This document shows positions 1 to 8,988 of a stretch of 64,000 bases of DNA, piece after piece. The notes beneath the pieces were generated by a model. It worked only from the letters and a program-made list of their open reading frames with translations. It searched no databases and had not been told where the DNA came from. The stretch is taken from assembly GCF_014193675.1 (NCBI RefSeq), contig NZ_BLXZ01000003.1, positions 496,001 to 560,000 on the forward strand, in the 5' to 3' direction. Positions within the stretch are counted from its first letter, which is position 1. Each line of letters opens with the position of its first letter. Source of the DNA: Geomonas limicola (GTDB taxonomy: Bacteria; Desulfobacterota; Desulfuromonadia; Geobacterales; Geobacteraceae). The position numbers were made by a program, and so were the translations under genes.

Positions 1-1417
1 AGGCCAGTTGTGCGGCGTGGTAGCCGCACATGCCGTGCACGCCGCCGCCGGGAGGGGTCGAGGAAGAACAGAGGAAGATGCGGCTGTCCGAGGTGGCATA
101 CGGGTGCGGTCCGATAATGGGACGCGCCAGGATCTGGTTCAGGTCCTGGACACCGCCGTTGATATCGCCACCGATGCAGTTCGCGTTGTAACGCTCGAAG
201 CCGGCACAGTCGCGCACCGAGCGCGCCAGGATCAGCTCCCGGAACCCCGGGGCGAAACGCTCGACCTGGCGTTCGATCCGCTCGGTCATGTCCACGGTCG
301 AGCCGTTGGGGACATGGCAGTAGGCCCAGCCGGTCTGTTTTCCCTCGGGAGCCCGTGACGGATCGAACAGGCTCTGCTGGGCAAGCAGCACGAAGGGGCG
401 CTCGGGATGGCTCCCCTGCCAGACCTCCTTCTCGCCCGCCGCGATCTCCTCCAGAGTCCCGCCCAGGTGCACGGTCGCCGCCCGGCGACACTCTTCCGCA
501 CGCCAGGGAATCGGTCCGGAGAGCGCCCAATCCATCTTGAAGACACCCGGACCGTAACGGTAGGACTCGAGCTGCTGTCGGTAGCCCGGCGTGAAGCGGG
601 ACCCGGCTATCGTGAGAGCCTGACGCGGTGTTACATTGAGGAACATCAGCTCTTTACCGGAAGTAGCGTTCAGTGATCGAACAGCCTCACCGGTGACGAT
701 CTTCCCTCCCAACGACTCCAGGTACCCGGCCAAGGCCATGGTAATCTGCTGCGCTCCCCCTTTGGGAAACGGCCAGCCGTTGAGATGCCCGAGCACCCCG
801 AGGATGAGACCGAAGGCTGCCGAACCGGCACGGTCCAGGGAGAGAATGGAGTGTGCGGCGAGCCCGGCAAAGAGCGCCTTGGCCCGACTCTTTTGGAACC
901 GGTTTTCGGCAAGTCCTGTGGCAGATCTCAGTCCGTGGATACCGAAGCCGGCCATGAGCAGCGGATGGGTGGGGAAATGCATGGGTGCCAGGAGCTCGGG
1001 GGCCAAAAGCTCCCACTCTTCCAGGAGCGGCCCGAAAAGCTGTTGGTAGGCGCCGCGATCTCCGGCATCGAGGGTCTCGACGGTTTTCAGGATCTCCTTG
1101 TGCAGGAGGACGGCCGTTCCGTCATCGAAGGGGTGGGCGAGCGCGGCGTCGGGGTAGATCCAGCTAAGCCCGAACCGGGACAGCGGGAGTTCTCTGAAGC
1201 AGGGGGAGGCTTCGGCAAGGGGGTGGATGGCGGAACAGGCGTCGTGCCGGAAACCGGGGAGCGTGAGTTCGAGGGTCCGGGTGGCTCCGCCGACAGTTTC
1301 GCCGGCTTCCCGCACCGTCACCGGGAAACCGTGTCGCGCCATGGTGACAGCGGCAGCAAGCCCGTTTGGTCCCGATCCGATCACCAGTACTTCCGGTTTC
1401 CCAGCGCTGGCAGCCAT
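1..1417 (-). CDS. Phytoene-desaturase-like FAD-dependent oxidoreductase (3' end cut by window)
   Basis: This gene runs open from an ATG at 1417 to the window edge, giving 472 visible codons with no stop. A GGAGG ribosome binding site precedes the ATG. Residues 10-19 form a dinucleotide-binding motif (VLVIGSGPNG), followed by ETVGGATRT near residue 40, which is typical of the phytoene desaturase/amine oxidase superfamily. Close to the edge the sequence STPPGGGVHGMCGYHAA resembles the C-terminal FAD-binding segment of this family, so probably only a few tens of residues are missing. The substrate cannot be told from sequence: carotenoid desaturases, isomerases and uncharacterised NAD(P)/FAD proteins all share this fold. 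No carotenoid genes are adjacent. Confidence 0.85.
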   Translation of the reverse strand, partial: MAASAGKPEVLVIGSGPNGLAAAVTMARHGFPVTVREAGETVGGATRTLELTLPGFRHDACSAIHPLAEASPCFRELPLSRFGLSWIYPDAALAHPFDDGTAVLLHKEILKTVETLDAGDRGAYQQLFGPLLEEWELLAPELLAPMHFPTHPLLMAGFGIHGLRSATGLAENRFQKSRAKALFAGLAAHSILSLDRAGSAAFGLILGVLGHLNGWPFPKGGAQQITMALAGYLESLGGKIVTGEAVRSLNATSGKELMFLNVTPRQALTIAGSRFTPGYRQQLESYRYGPGVFKMDWALSGPIPWRAEECRRAATVHLGGTLEEIAAGEKEVWQGSHPERPFVLLAQQSLFDPSRAPEGKQTGWAYCHVPNGSTVDMTERIERQVERFAPGFRELILARSVRDCAGFERYNANCIGGDINGGVQDLNQILARPIIGPHPYATSDSRIFLCSSSTPPGGGVHGMCGYHAAQLA

Positions 1418-1493
1418 CCTGTCCTCCGGTTCAGCAGGCGGTAGTAGCGACGGCAGCCGGTTCGAGGCAGCTCCCTCGGCCGGTCGCCGTCTC

Positions 1494-2102
1494 TTATTTT
1501 ACCGTCAAGAAGTTCCGGACGCCGGTGAAAACTATCTGGGCGGCGAGTGCTGCAACGAAGAGGCCCGTCAGCTTGCTGAGGATGGTGATCCCCTTCTTCC
1601 CCACCAGGTGCTCGATGAAGGAGGCGCACACCAGCAGTGCCCCGACACAAAGGACAGCAGCTGCCAGCGCGGCACAGCCAACAAAGATCTGCCAGTTCTG
1701 CTGCACCTCTGCCCCCATGACCAGCAGGGCACCGGTAGTTCCCGGACCGACCGTCACGGGGATCGCCAAGGGGACCACCGAGATGGCCTCCCGTTTCTCG
1801 CTGGGGGGAGCGCTGTCGTCGCCGTGCACCATGTGCACCGCCGAGAGGAAGAGGAGGCTGCCCGCGCCGATGCGGAAGGAGTCCAGCGTGATCCCGAACA
1901 GGGAGAACAAGGTATTGCCGAAGGAGTAAAGCACGAAGCAGGTTACGAGCACCGCGAGAGTCACCCGGATCGCAGTACTGCGGCGCTGTGCGGCGGTGAG
2001 TTCCGGCGTCATGGCCAGGAAGGTGGACAGGACGAAAAACGGCGTAAGCAGGAAGAAGAACCTGACCATGATGGTGAAGAAGTAGTTCGTGTAATCGTTC
2101 AT
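1494..2102 (-). CDS. MarC family (UPF0056) integral membrane protein
   Basis: The protein has 202 residues, the usual MarC length, and about six hydrophobic segments. The N-terminal segment carries FFFLLTPFFVLSTFLAMTPE, and the middle segment carries VVPLAIPVTVGPGTTGALLV, the conserved proline/glycine helix pair of the MarC/YchE family. It should lie in the inner membrane. The function is unknown; the old link to multiple antibiotic resistance is not supported for the family. The ATG at 2102 has a GAGAG site about nine bases upstream. It ends 76 bases before the start of the FAD oxidoreductase on the same strand and may share its transcript. Confidence 0.85.
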   Translation of the reverse strand: MNDYTNYFFTIMVRFFFLLTPFFVLSTFLAMTPELTAAQRRSTAIRVTLAVLVTCFVLYSFGNTLFSLFGITLDSFRIGAGSLLFLSAVHMVHGDDSAPPSEKREAISVVPLAIPVTVGPGTTGALLVMGAEVQQNWQIFVGCAALAAAVLCVGALLVCASFIEHLVGKKGITILSKLTGLFVAALAAQIVFTGVRNFLTVK

Positions 2103-2514
2103 CGTGAAGCGCTCTCTCCTTTGAGACGGGGAACCTTATACGCAGAAGAGCACAGAGTAGCACAGAGGAAAAGCTTTGACTACCGGCGTCGGCGCTGTGT
2201 CAGGTGCGTTCATACCATGATCACCTAGCCGACCCCTGGAGTCTTTCCTCTGACTGCCTCTGTGCCCCTTGTGTGGTTACTGTTAACTGCGTAAAGCAAA
2301 AGGCCGGAACAGAGATTCTTCGATTCTGGAGAGACCTACTCCCCTCTCCCTTGACGGAGGGGGCTAGGGGATGGGTGAAGCTGCCAGCAGCAATGAAGTG
2401 GCACCTTCCCCCTCACCCTGCCCCTCTCCCGCAAGGAGAGAGGGGACCCGACGTTTGCCTTTCCCTGTGTTCCTCGCCTTTTCCTCTGTGGACCTCTGTG
2501 TTGAGGCTTTTGTC
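2103..2514. repeat. Gene-free stretch made of two dispersed repeat types
   Basis: No coding region is supported here. Bases 2138-2293 form a long imperfect inverted repeat: the left arm has CACAGAGTAGCACAGAGGAA and the right arm has TTTCCTCTGACTGCCTCTGT, ending near a GTTAAC. A further half copy lies at about 2460-2512. Bases 2337-2451 are a second element with nested CCCCTCTC/GAGAGGGG hairpins. It is almost the same as 34624-34733, including the shared stretch GGGTGAAGCTGCCAGC. Confidence 0.7.
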
Positions 2515-3501
2515 TTACGCGGTCTTCAAGACGATCTTCCCGAAGTGCTTGTCCGCTTCCATCATGCCGTGAGCGGCGGCCACCTCTTCTATCGGGAACA
2601 CCTTCTCGATGATCGGCACGATGCTGCGGTCGGCGAACTTCGGGATGGCGCGCCGCACGAACTCGGCGACGATCTCCCCCTTCTCGGAGACCGGACGGGA
2701 GCGCAGCACGCTGCCGATGATCGACTGGCGCTTGACCATCATAAGCGCAAGGTTAAGCTCCGCCTTGATGCCGGAGATGACGCCGATGCTGACGAGCTTC
2801 CCTTTATACCCCAGCGAGTTCATGTTGGGAGCGAGGTACTTGGCGCCCACGTGATCCAGGATCACGTCGACACCCTTCTTGTTGGTGAACTCCTTCACCA
2901 CTTCCGAGAAATCCGGGGTCTCTTTGAAGTTGATCACCAGGTCGGCACCCAGCGCTTTCACCCGGTCCATTTTCTCGGGCGAGGCGGTGACGATCAGTTT
3001 TGCGTTGGGGGTGAGGGCTTTGCAGAGTTGGATGGCGGCGGTGTTCACCCCGCCTCCCCCGCCGTGCAGAATGGCCGTCTGGCCGTCCTGGAGCCCGCCG
3101 ATCATGAAGACGTTGAGAAACGCGGTGATGTACGACTCGCAGACGCAGGCAGCTTCCTCGAAGCTCATCGACTCGGGGATGCGCATCAGGTGGTTCGCGT
3201 AGGCAACGGCGTACTCGGCATAACCGCCACCGCCGACCAGGGACATGACGCGGTCGCCCACCTGCCAGCCGGTGACACCAGGGCCAAGCGCTTCAACGGT
3301 GCCCGCCACCTCGAGACCGAGGATCTCGGAGTCGCCCGGCGGGGGGGGATACTTCCCTTCGCGCTGCACCAGGTCGGGGCGGTTGATGGAAGTGGCGTGC
3401 ACCCGCACCAAAACCTCGTTCTCCTTGGGCACCGGTTTCTCCGCCTCACCGCACTTCAGCACCTCGATACCGCCAAACCCTTCCATCAGCACAGCTTTCA
3501 T
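2515..3501 (-). CDS. NAD(P)H:quinone oxidoreductase, zinc-independent MDR family (PIG3/QOR type)
   Basis: The 328-residue protein fits the zinc-less medium-chain dehydrogenase/reductase group. The N-terminal GroES-like domain has INRPDLVQREGKYPPPPG and EILGLEVAGTVEALG. The Rossmann domain has the nucleotide loop LHGGGGGVNTAAIQL around residue 145. The structural zinc cysteines of alcohol dehydrogenases are absent, as in QOR/PIG3 proteins, which reduce quinones with NADPH in the cytosol. The ATG at 3501 has an AGGAGG site. It is separated from the neighbouring lipoprotein gene by about 120 bases. The quinone substrate is inferred from family only. Confidence 0.88.
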   Translation of the reverse strand: MKAVLMEGFGGIEVLKCGEAEKPVPKENEVLVRVHATSINRPDLVQREGKYPPPPGDSEILGLEVAGTVEALGPGVTGWQVGDRVMSLVGGGGYAEYAVAYANHLMRIPESMSFEEAACVCESYITAFLNVFMIGGLQDGQTAILHGGGGGVNTAAIQLCKALTPNAKLIVTASPEKMDRVKALGADLVINFKETPDFSEVVKEFTNKKGVDVILDHVGAKYLAPNMNSLGYKGKLVSIGVISGIKAELNLALMMVKRQSIIGSVLRSRPVSEKGEIVAEFVRRAIPKFADRSIVPIIEKVFPIEEVAAAHGMMEADKHFGKIVLKTA

Positions 3502-3625
3502 TGATATCGCCTCCTGGGATTAAATGGTCACATCAGCCGGTTCGCGCGCACACGATACCGTATACGGCGAACACTATCTCAAAATGGCCGATCAAGGGCA
3601 ACGAAATTCTGCAGTTGGGTCAGGC

Positions 3626-4000
3626 TCAGCGGAATTTAATGGCGACGCCGCGGGCGGTCATCTCGCTGGACGGGAACAGGATGTAACTCTCGCGTTCACC
3701 CTTGATCTCGGGGTAGATCACGGCATCGGCTCCCATCTTGGCAGCCTCCTGGCGCAGGGCCTGGTAGCCCCACTCGTAGTCGGATGCCTTCAGATCGTTG
3801 GGGGCGCCATAGCGCTCACGCTGGACCGTGATCACCCCCATTTTGTCATAGGGACGCTGTACTTCCTCCTGGGACAGGACGGGCGGCAGGTTGTCGGCGG
3901 CCTTGCGGCCGGTAGTGGCGCAACCGTTGCTGAATGAGAGAACACTCAACAGCATCAACAAAAATCCAACACATTGTAACAGCTTGCAACACTGAGTCAT
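3626..4000 (-). CDS. Small predicted lipoprotein of unknown function
   Basis: Starting at the ATG at 4000, which has GGGAGA upstream, the product has 124 residues with a lipoprotein signal: a basic start, a leucine-rich core and the lipobox FSNGC. An in-frame start 20 codons further upstream would put extra residues before the signal peptide, so it is less likely. The mature part contains LRQEAAKMGADAVIYPEIKG, similar in style to small envelope lipoproteins in which an AxxxGADAVI strand-turn is conserved, but I cannot name the family. It is divergent from yebC with 136 bases between the two starts. Confidence 0.7.
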   Translation of the reverse strand: MTQCCKLLQCVGFLLMLLSVLSFSNGCATTGRKAADNLPPVLSQEEVQRPYDKMGVITVQRERYGAPNDLKASDYEWGYQALRQEAAKMGADAVIYPEIKGERESYILFPSSEMTARGVAIKFR

Positions 4001-4068
4001 AAATTCTCCCGTTCGGCTAAAAGCCTGTAGCTCCTGAATCCGTAACAGTTTAACCGTCATTTTCTCAC

Positions 4069-4098
4069 TTTACAACTGTCTTTTGGCCATGTTATTAT
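4069..4098 (+). promoter_or_regulatory. Possible sigma-70 promoter of yebC
   Basis: TTTACA at 4069-4074 and TTATTA at 4092-4097 are 17 bases apart, and TATTAT one base later is an 18-base alternative. The pair sits about 40 bases upstream of the yebC start. It is assigned by eye from the consensus only. Confidence 0.45.
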
Positions 4099-4136
4099 TC
4101 GACGTTTTCAATTTAACTGATGGAAAGGAAGTTCTC

Positions 4137-4880
4137 ATGTCAGGTCATAATAAATGGAGTACCATCAAGCACAAAAAAGGTGCCGCTGACGCCAAGCGCG
4201 GCAAGGTTTTCACCAAGATCATCAAAGAGATCACCGTTGCCGCCAAGCTGGGCGGCGGGGACCCGGACGGCAACCCGCGCCTCAGGACGGCCATCGATAA
4301 AGCCAAGGCCGAGAACATGCCGAAGGACAACGTCGAGCGCGCCATCAAGAAGGGCGTCGGCGGCATGGAAGGCGTCAACTACGAGGAGACCACCTACGAA
4401 GGGTACGGTCCGGGCGGCACCGCCGTGCTCGTGGAGGTGATGACCGACAACCGTAACCGCACCGTTTCCGATGTGCGCAGCATCTTCTCCAAGTGCAACG
4501 GCAACATGGGCGAGTCCGGCTGCGTCTCCTGGCTCTTCGACAAGAAAGGGCTCCTGGTGTTCCCGAAATCGACCGACTTCGACAAACTGTTCGAGGCCGC
4601 CATCGAGGCGGGCGCCGACGACGTGGCCGACGAAGATGAGCAGTACGAGGTGCTCACCGACCCGACCGCTTTCCACGAGGTGAAGACCGCCCTCGAGGCC
4701 GCCGGGTTCAAGCCGGAGAACTCCGAAATCACCATGATCCCGCAGACCATGGTGAAGCTCGACGGCAAGAACGCCGAGAACATGCTGAAGCTCATGGACC
4801 GTCTGGAAGACAATGACGATGTCCAGAACGTCTATGCAAACTTCGACATCTCCGCTGAGGATATGGAGAAGATGATGTAA
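4137..4880 (+). CDS. yebC: YebC/PmpR family transcription/translation factor
   Basis: This is a 247-residue protein of the YebC/TACO1 family. It opens with [19 protein letters not shown] and carries [17 protein letters not shown], both family hallmarks. Some family members regulate transcription by binding DNA, and others help ribosomes translate proline-rich stretches. The ATG at 4137 follows an AAGGAAG site and gives the conserved N-terminus; an earlier in-frame start at 4083 would add 18 unconserved residues. It lies upstream of ruvC-ruvA-ruvB, a very common order in bacteria, but a terminator and a repeat element separate it from ruvC here. Confidence 0.95.
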   Translation: MSGHNKWSTIKHKKGAADAKRGKVFTKIIKEITVAAKLGGGDPDGNPRLRTAIDKAKAENMPKDNVERAIKKGVGGMEGVNYEETTYEGYGPGGTAVLVEVMTDNRNRTVSDVRSIFSKCNGNMGESGCVSWLFDKKGLLVFPKSTDFDKLFEAAIEAGADDVADEDEQYEVLTDPTAFHEVKTALEAAGFKPENSEITMIPQTMVKLDGKNAENMLKLMDRLEDNDDVQNVYANFDISAEDMEKMM

Positions 4881-4912
4881 CCCTTCCCTACCGGGACGGC
4901 TACTTCCACGAG

Positions 4913-4952
4913 ACGCGGCAGAGCGGAATACACCGTCTGCCGCGTTTTTTAT
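4913..4952 (+). terminator. Rho-independent terminator after yebC
   Basis: A perfect 10-bp stem (ACGCGGCAGA at 4913-4922 with TCTGCCGCGT at 4936-4945) has a 13-base loop and is followed by a run of T. It lies 32 bases after the yebC stop. Confidence 0.85.
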
Positions 4953-4987
4953 TTCTTCGGCTGGGGGAAGCAGAAACATAAACCCCT

Positions 4988-5163
4988 CTCACCGCAACGA
5001 CGCAAAGACCGCAAAGAACTTCAATGGCAAGCCTATTAAACTACTCGGCCCTGCTACGTTAACGAAAAGGGCCGGACGAGGAACGTTCTAGTTCGATCTT
5101 GTGGTTTCTCTGCTTTTTGAGTTACCGGTTTTCTTCGCGTTCTTTGCGTCTTTGCGGTGCAAG
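4988..5163. repeat. Dispersed inverted-repeat element with GCAAAGACGCAAAG-type arms (copy 1)
   Basis: The left arm at 4989-5017 contains CGACGCAAAGACCGCAAAGA. The right arm at 5139-5159 reads TTCTTTGCGTCTTTGCGGTG. In the middle, CGGCCC (5046-5051) pairs with GGGCCG (5069-5074) around a GTTAACG core. A second element with the same plan lies at 44272-44410. It fills most of the gap between yebC and ruvC (4881-5266), which holds no other gene. Confidence 0.75.
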
Positions 5164-5266
5164 GTTTTCGAGGACCTGCTACTTCTGCTACAACCGCTCT
5201 GTCATATCTGTTATACTCCGCGCGCAGATTCACCCTTGTCGACTGTTGCGTAAAGGAAGGCCTCGC

Positions 5267-5761
5267 ATGATCATCCTGGGCATAGATCCTGGCTCCCGCA
5301 AAACCGGCTACGGCCTCATTTCCAAAGAAGGCAACCGCCTGATCCACATCGACAACGGCGCCATCTTCACCTCAAGCGCGAAGGACTTCCCCCAGCGCCT
5401 GCAGCAGATCTATTTCGGCCTCTGCGGGATCATCGAGGAGTACCAACCGACCGCCGTGGCGGTGGAGAACGTTTTCGTCGCCAAGAACGTGCAGAGTGCC
5501 CTGAAGCTTGGGCAGGCGCGCGGCGCAGCCATTGTTGCTGCAGTCTGCGGCGGCCTCTCGGTATTCGAGTACAGCGCCTCCCAGGTAAAGCAGGCAGTGG
5601 TCGGCACCGGACGCGCGGAAAAACTGCAGGTCCAGCAGATGATCAAGGTCCTGTTGAACCTGCCGGAGATCGCCCAGGAAGACGCCTCGGACGCCCTCGC
5701 CGTCGCCGTGTGTCATGCGAACTCAGCAGGAATGAACAACCTGGTGCGACTGGCGAGGTAA
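5267..5761 (+). CDS. ruvC: Crossover junction endodeoxyribonuclease RuvC
   Basis: RuvC cuts Holliday junctions made by RecA and migrated by RuvAB. The 164-residue product shows the acidic catalytic set in its expected places: D7 in [14 protein letters not shown]67 in VAVENVF, and D139/D142 in [14 protein letters not shown]. The ATG at 5267 follows AAAGGAAGG at a normal distance and puts D7 in register; the reading frame stays open further upstream only through repeat sequence. ruvA starts 62 bases downstream on the same strand. Confidence 0.96.
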   Translation: MIILGIDPGSRKTGYGLISKEGNRLIHIDNGAIFTSSAKDFPQRLQQIYFGLCGIIEEYQPTAVAVENVFVAKNVQSALKLGQARGAAIVAAVCGGLSVFEYSASQVKQAVVGTGRAEKLQVQQMIKVLLNLPEIAQEDASDALAVAVCHANSAGMNNLVRLAR

Positions 5762-5823
5762 CAAGCGCTGCCACCACCCCGGCATTTTAAGATTTCAACC
5801 TTCCCCTTGGGACGAGGCACCAC

Positions 5824-6426
5824 ATGATTGCACTGCTCACCGGCAAGATCGCTCTCAAAGCACCGGATTACATCATCCTCGACGTGAACGGCGTCGGGTA
5901 CCGGGTACAGATCCCCTTCTCCACCTACTACGCGCTCCCCGCCGAGGGAAGTGCCATCTCGCTGCAGATCTACACCTCGGTGAAAGAGGACGCCATCAAC
6001 CTGTACGGCTTCCGCACCCAGCAGGAGAAGGAACTCTTCCAGCTCCTGATCGGCGTCTCCGGCGTAGGTCCCAAGCTCGCCAATGCGATTCTCTCCAACA
6101 GCGAGCCGGGCGAACTGGCCGAGTCGCTGCTGCGCGGCGACCTGGTACGGCTCTCGTCGATCCCCGGGATCGGCAAGAAGACCGCCGAGCGGCTCATCCT
6201 GGAGTTGAAGGAGAAGGTGAAGAAGCTGGGGATGGCACAGGGGACGGCTCACGAAGCGGCGCCGGTGGCGGCCAGGCAGGAGATCAAGGACGACGTGCTC
6301 TCCGCACTCATCAACCTGGGCTACAAGGAAGCGGTGGTGCAGAAGGCGCTCAACGAGCTGCGCCTCGCGGAAGACGCCACGGTTGAGTCGGTGCTCAAAC
6401 AGGCGCTTAAGGTGCTCATGAAGTAA
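5824..6426 (+). CDS. ruvA: Holliday junction branch migration protein RuvA
   Basis: This is a 200-residue RuvA. The N-terminal OB-fold domain includes MIALLTGKIALKAPDYIILD. The middle helix-hairpin-helix pair includes LLIGVSGVGPKLANAIL and SSIPGIGKKTAERLI, which bind the junction DNA. A linker leads to the C-terminal three-helix domain (VLSALINLGYKEAVVQKAL) that contacts RuvB. It forms tetramers that hold the junction open for the RuvB motor. It sits between ruvC and ruvB, most likely as one operon. Confidence 0.97.
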   Translation: MIALLTGKIALKAPDYIILDVNGVGYRVQIPFSTYYALPAEGSAISLQIYTSVKEDAINLYGFRTQQEKELFQLLIGVSGVGPKLANAILSNSEPGELAESLLRGDLVRLSSIPGIGKKTAERLILELKEKVKKLGMAQGTAHEAAPVAARQEIKDDVLSALINLGYKEAVVQKALNELRLAEDATVESVLKQALKVLMK

Positions 6427-6511
6427 AGGCCCCTTCTCTTGACCTTTGAGGGTATCTGTTATACCTTGGCTCGTCTGCCCGGTCAGGCAAGTCGCTGCAG
6501 TTTGGAGAGTT

Positions 6512-7525
<1,014 letters not shown>

Positions 7526-7527
7526 AG

Positions 7528-7718
7528 GCAATTGATAATTGACAATGTCTATCCTCGCAGGGCTTAGGCTTCTTCGGTAGCCACCATCGGGGTCAAAGCT
7601 TAAACACAATAGACAGTTTTCCAACGCACAGTGCTGTGCGAACTGCAAGTAATCGTTGTCCATTGTCCATTGTTTCTCCTGCTTTTCATCGTCAATTGTC
7701 CATTGTCAATCGTCCATC
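7528..7718. repeat. Intergenic repeat rich in ATTGACAAT/GTCCATTG words
   Basis: Between ruvB and the Hda-like gene, bases 7528-7547 read as CAATTGATAATTGACAATG. Bases 7651-7718 hold at least four variants of GTCCATTG, GTCAATTG and CATTGTCAAT, forming an inverted arrangement. The words are low in GC against a GC-rich background. Confidence 0.55.
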
Positions 7719-7726
7719 GGGTTCCT

Positions 7727-8440
7727 ATGCAGCTTATCTTCGATTTCCCCGTCACACCCCGATTCAGTTTTGACAACTTCGTGATGTGCGGCGGCAACAA
7801 GACGGCCTACCAATTCGCGCGCAAACTTGCGTCCGAAGACGGCACCGAGAACCTGCTCTACGTCTACGGCCCGGAGGGGTCAGGCAAAACCCATCTATTG
7901 ACAGCTCTTGCCAACGCGATAGGTGGCAAATACCTTTCCCTGCGGGATGCCGAGGCGCTCAAACTCGGTGGTCTCTCCCCGGAGACGCCGAGGCGACTTA
8001 CCGCCTTCTTCGCCGACGCCCCTGCCCTCATTCTCGATGACCTGCACCTGTTGCCCAACGACCAGGATCTGCGGGTCGAGCTCTGGGAACTGTTCAACAC
8101 CTTTTATACTTCGGGGAAAAAGATAGCGATGGCCGGGCTCGTGGCGCCCAAGGAGTTGCCGCACCTGGACGGACACCTGACCAGCCGGCTCTTGTGGGGA
8201 TTGGTTGCGCGCATGGACGTCTCGGACGACGACTCGCGCCGCATGATTTTGAAGAAGTTGGCGGGAGACCGGCAGATGGCGCTACCCGACGAGGTGATCG
8301 ACCAGATTCTGTTACGGGTACGCCGGGATATCCCTTCCCTGGTCTACGCACTGGAGACGATCAACCGTTATTCGATCTCGACAAAGAGGAAGGTCGGGGT
8401 GAAACTAGCCAAGGAGAGTATCGACTCGCTTGAGGGGTAA
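7727..8440 (+). CDS. DnaA-like AAA+ ATPase, probable Hda-type regulator of replication initiation
   Basis: The 237-residue product matches the ATPase part of DnaA but lacks the C-terminal DNA-binding domain, like Hda. Walker A is GPEGSGKTH at residues 48-56 and Walker B is LILDDLHLL at 101-109. Starting at the ATG at 7727, the protein begins MQLIFDFP, where QLIFDF resembles a sliding-clamp binding peptide as found at the N-terminus of Hda; this supports the chosen start. Hda-type proteins promote ATP hydrolysis by DnaA after replication begins. That role is inferred here from domain layout. A hairpin at 8491 probably ends the transcript. Confidence 0.82.
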   Translation: MQLIFDFPVTPRFSFDNFVMCGGNKTAYQFARKLASEDGTENLLYVYGPEGSGKTHLLTALANAIGGKYLSLRDAEALKLGGLSPETPRRLTAFFADAPALILDDLHLLPNDQDLRVELWELFNTFYTSGKKIAMAGLVAPKELPHLDGHLTSRLLWGLVARMDVSDDDSRRMILKKLAGDRQMALPDEVIDQILLRVRRDIPSLVYALETINRYSISTKRKVGVKLAKESIDSLEG

Positions 8441-8490
8441 GGAGTGCAGACATACCCCCTCCCCCCACAGCGGATGCGGAGTACAGGAGA

Positions 8491-8528
8491 GATGGCCATC
8501 ACGGTATTCGTGGTGGCCATCTTATTTT
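8491..8528 (+). terminator. Hairpin after the Hda-like gene
   Basis: GATGGCCATCAC (8491-8502) pairs with GTGGTGGCCATC (8510-8521), with one G-T pair and a 7-base loop, followed by TTATTTT. It lies 50 bases after the stop codon. Confidence 0.6.
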
Positions 8529-8633
8529 GGGGGGATCCGCGGCCTTTTAAGGGCCTGGAACTCGCAAGAAAGAGGTTACTGGCGGCACCAAGTAACGTAC
8601 TTTCCCGCTGAAACAATTTACCTTCCGCAGCTT

Positions 8634-8894
8634 ATAGGCTATCGGTCGCTGGTGATAGGCTATAAGTCGCTGGTGATAGGCTATCAGGTCCTGGTGATAG
8701 GCTATCATCTACAGGTTATAGCCTATCTGTCGCAGGCAATAGGCTATCATTTACGGGTTATAGCCTATCTGTCGCAAGCAATAGGCTATAACTTACAGGT
8801 TATAGCCTATCCGTCACAAGCAATAGGCTATCTGGCAAGGCTTATAGCCTAAATATTGCTGATCACAGGGTTTATGGTGCGGCTCATAGGTTAT
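8634..8894. repeat. 21-bp-phased array of ATAGSCTAT palindromic boxes
   Basis: A 9-bp box, ATAGGCTAT or its reverse complement ATAGCCTAT, begins at 8634, 8655, 8676, 8697, 8718, 8739, 8760, 8781, 8802, 8823 and 8844 (last copy one base off). A decayed site is at 8865 and a variant (ATAGGTTAT) at 8886. Every step is exactly 21 bp. The first four boxes have a central G; from the fourth onward G and C forms alternate, making a 42-bp higher-order unit. The 12-base spacers are similar but not identical. The array lies between two convergent genes. It is not CRISPR-like. One frame reads through as a seven-residue repeat (VIGYxxL) but has no good start. Confidence 0.92.
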
Positions 8895-8988
8895 CTAACG
8901 CTGACGGCAGCCCTGGTATCCGGCACAAACAGCCGTCTACCTCACCTGCCACGTTACCTTTTGCCGCTGGATTTGGATCCGTTGCCCA

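Noticed and set aside
785..2228. Long plus-strand frames opposite the FAD oxidoreductase and MarC genes
   Set aside because: They are antisense shadows; the minus-strand products have clear family motifs and ribosome sites.
8430..8852. Plus-strand frame of 140 codons over the 21-bp array as a gene
   Set aside because: It starts only at a TTG inside the previous gene, has no ATG or spaced ribosome site, and its periodicity follows from the DNA repeat.
8634..8894. CRISPR array
   Set aside because: The repeats are 9 bases and the spacers 12, the spacers resemble each other, and no cas genes are present.
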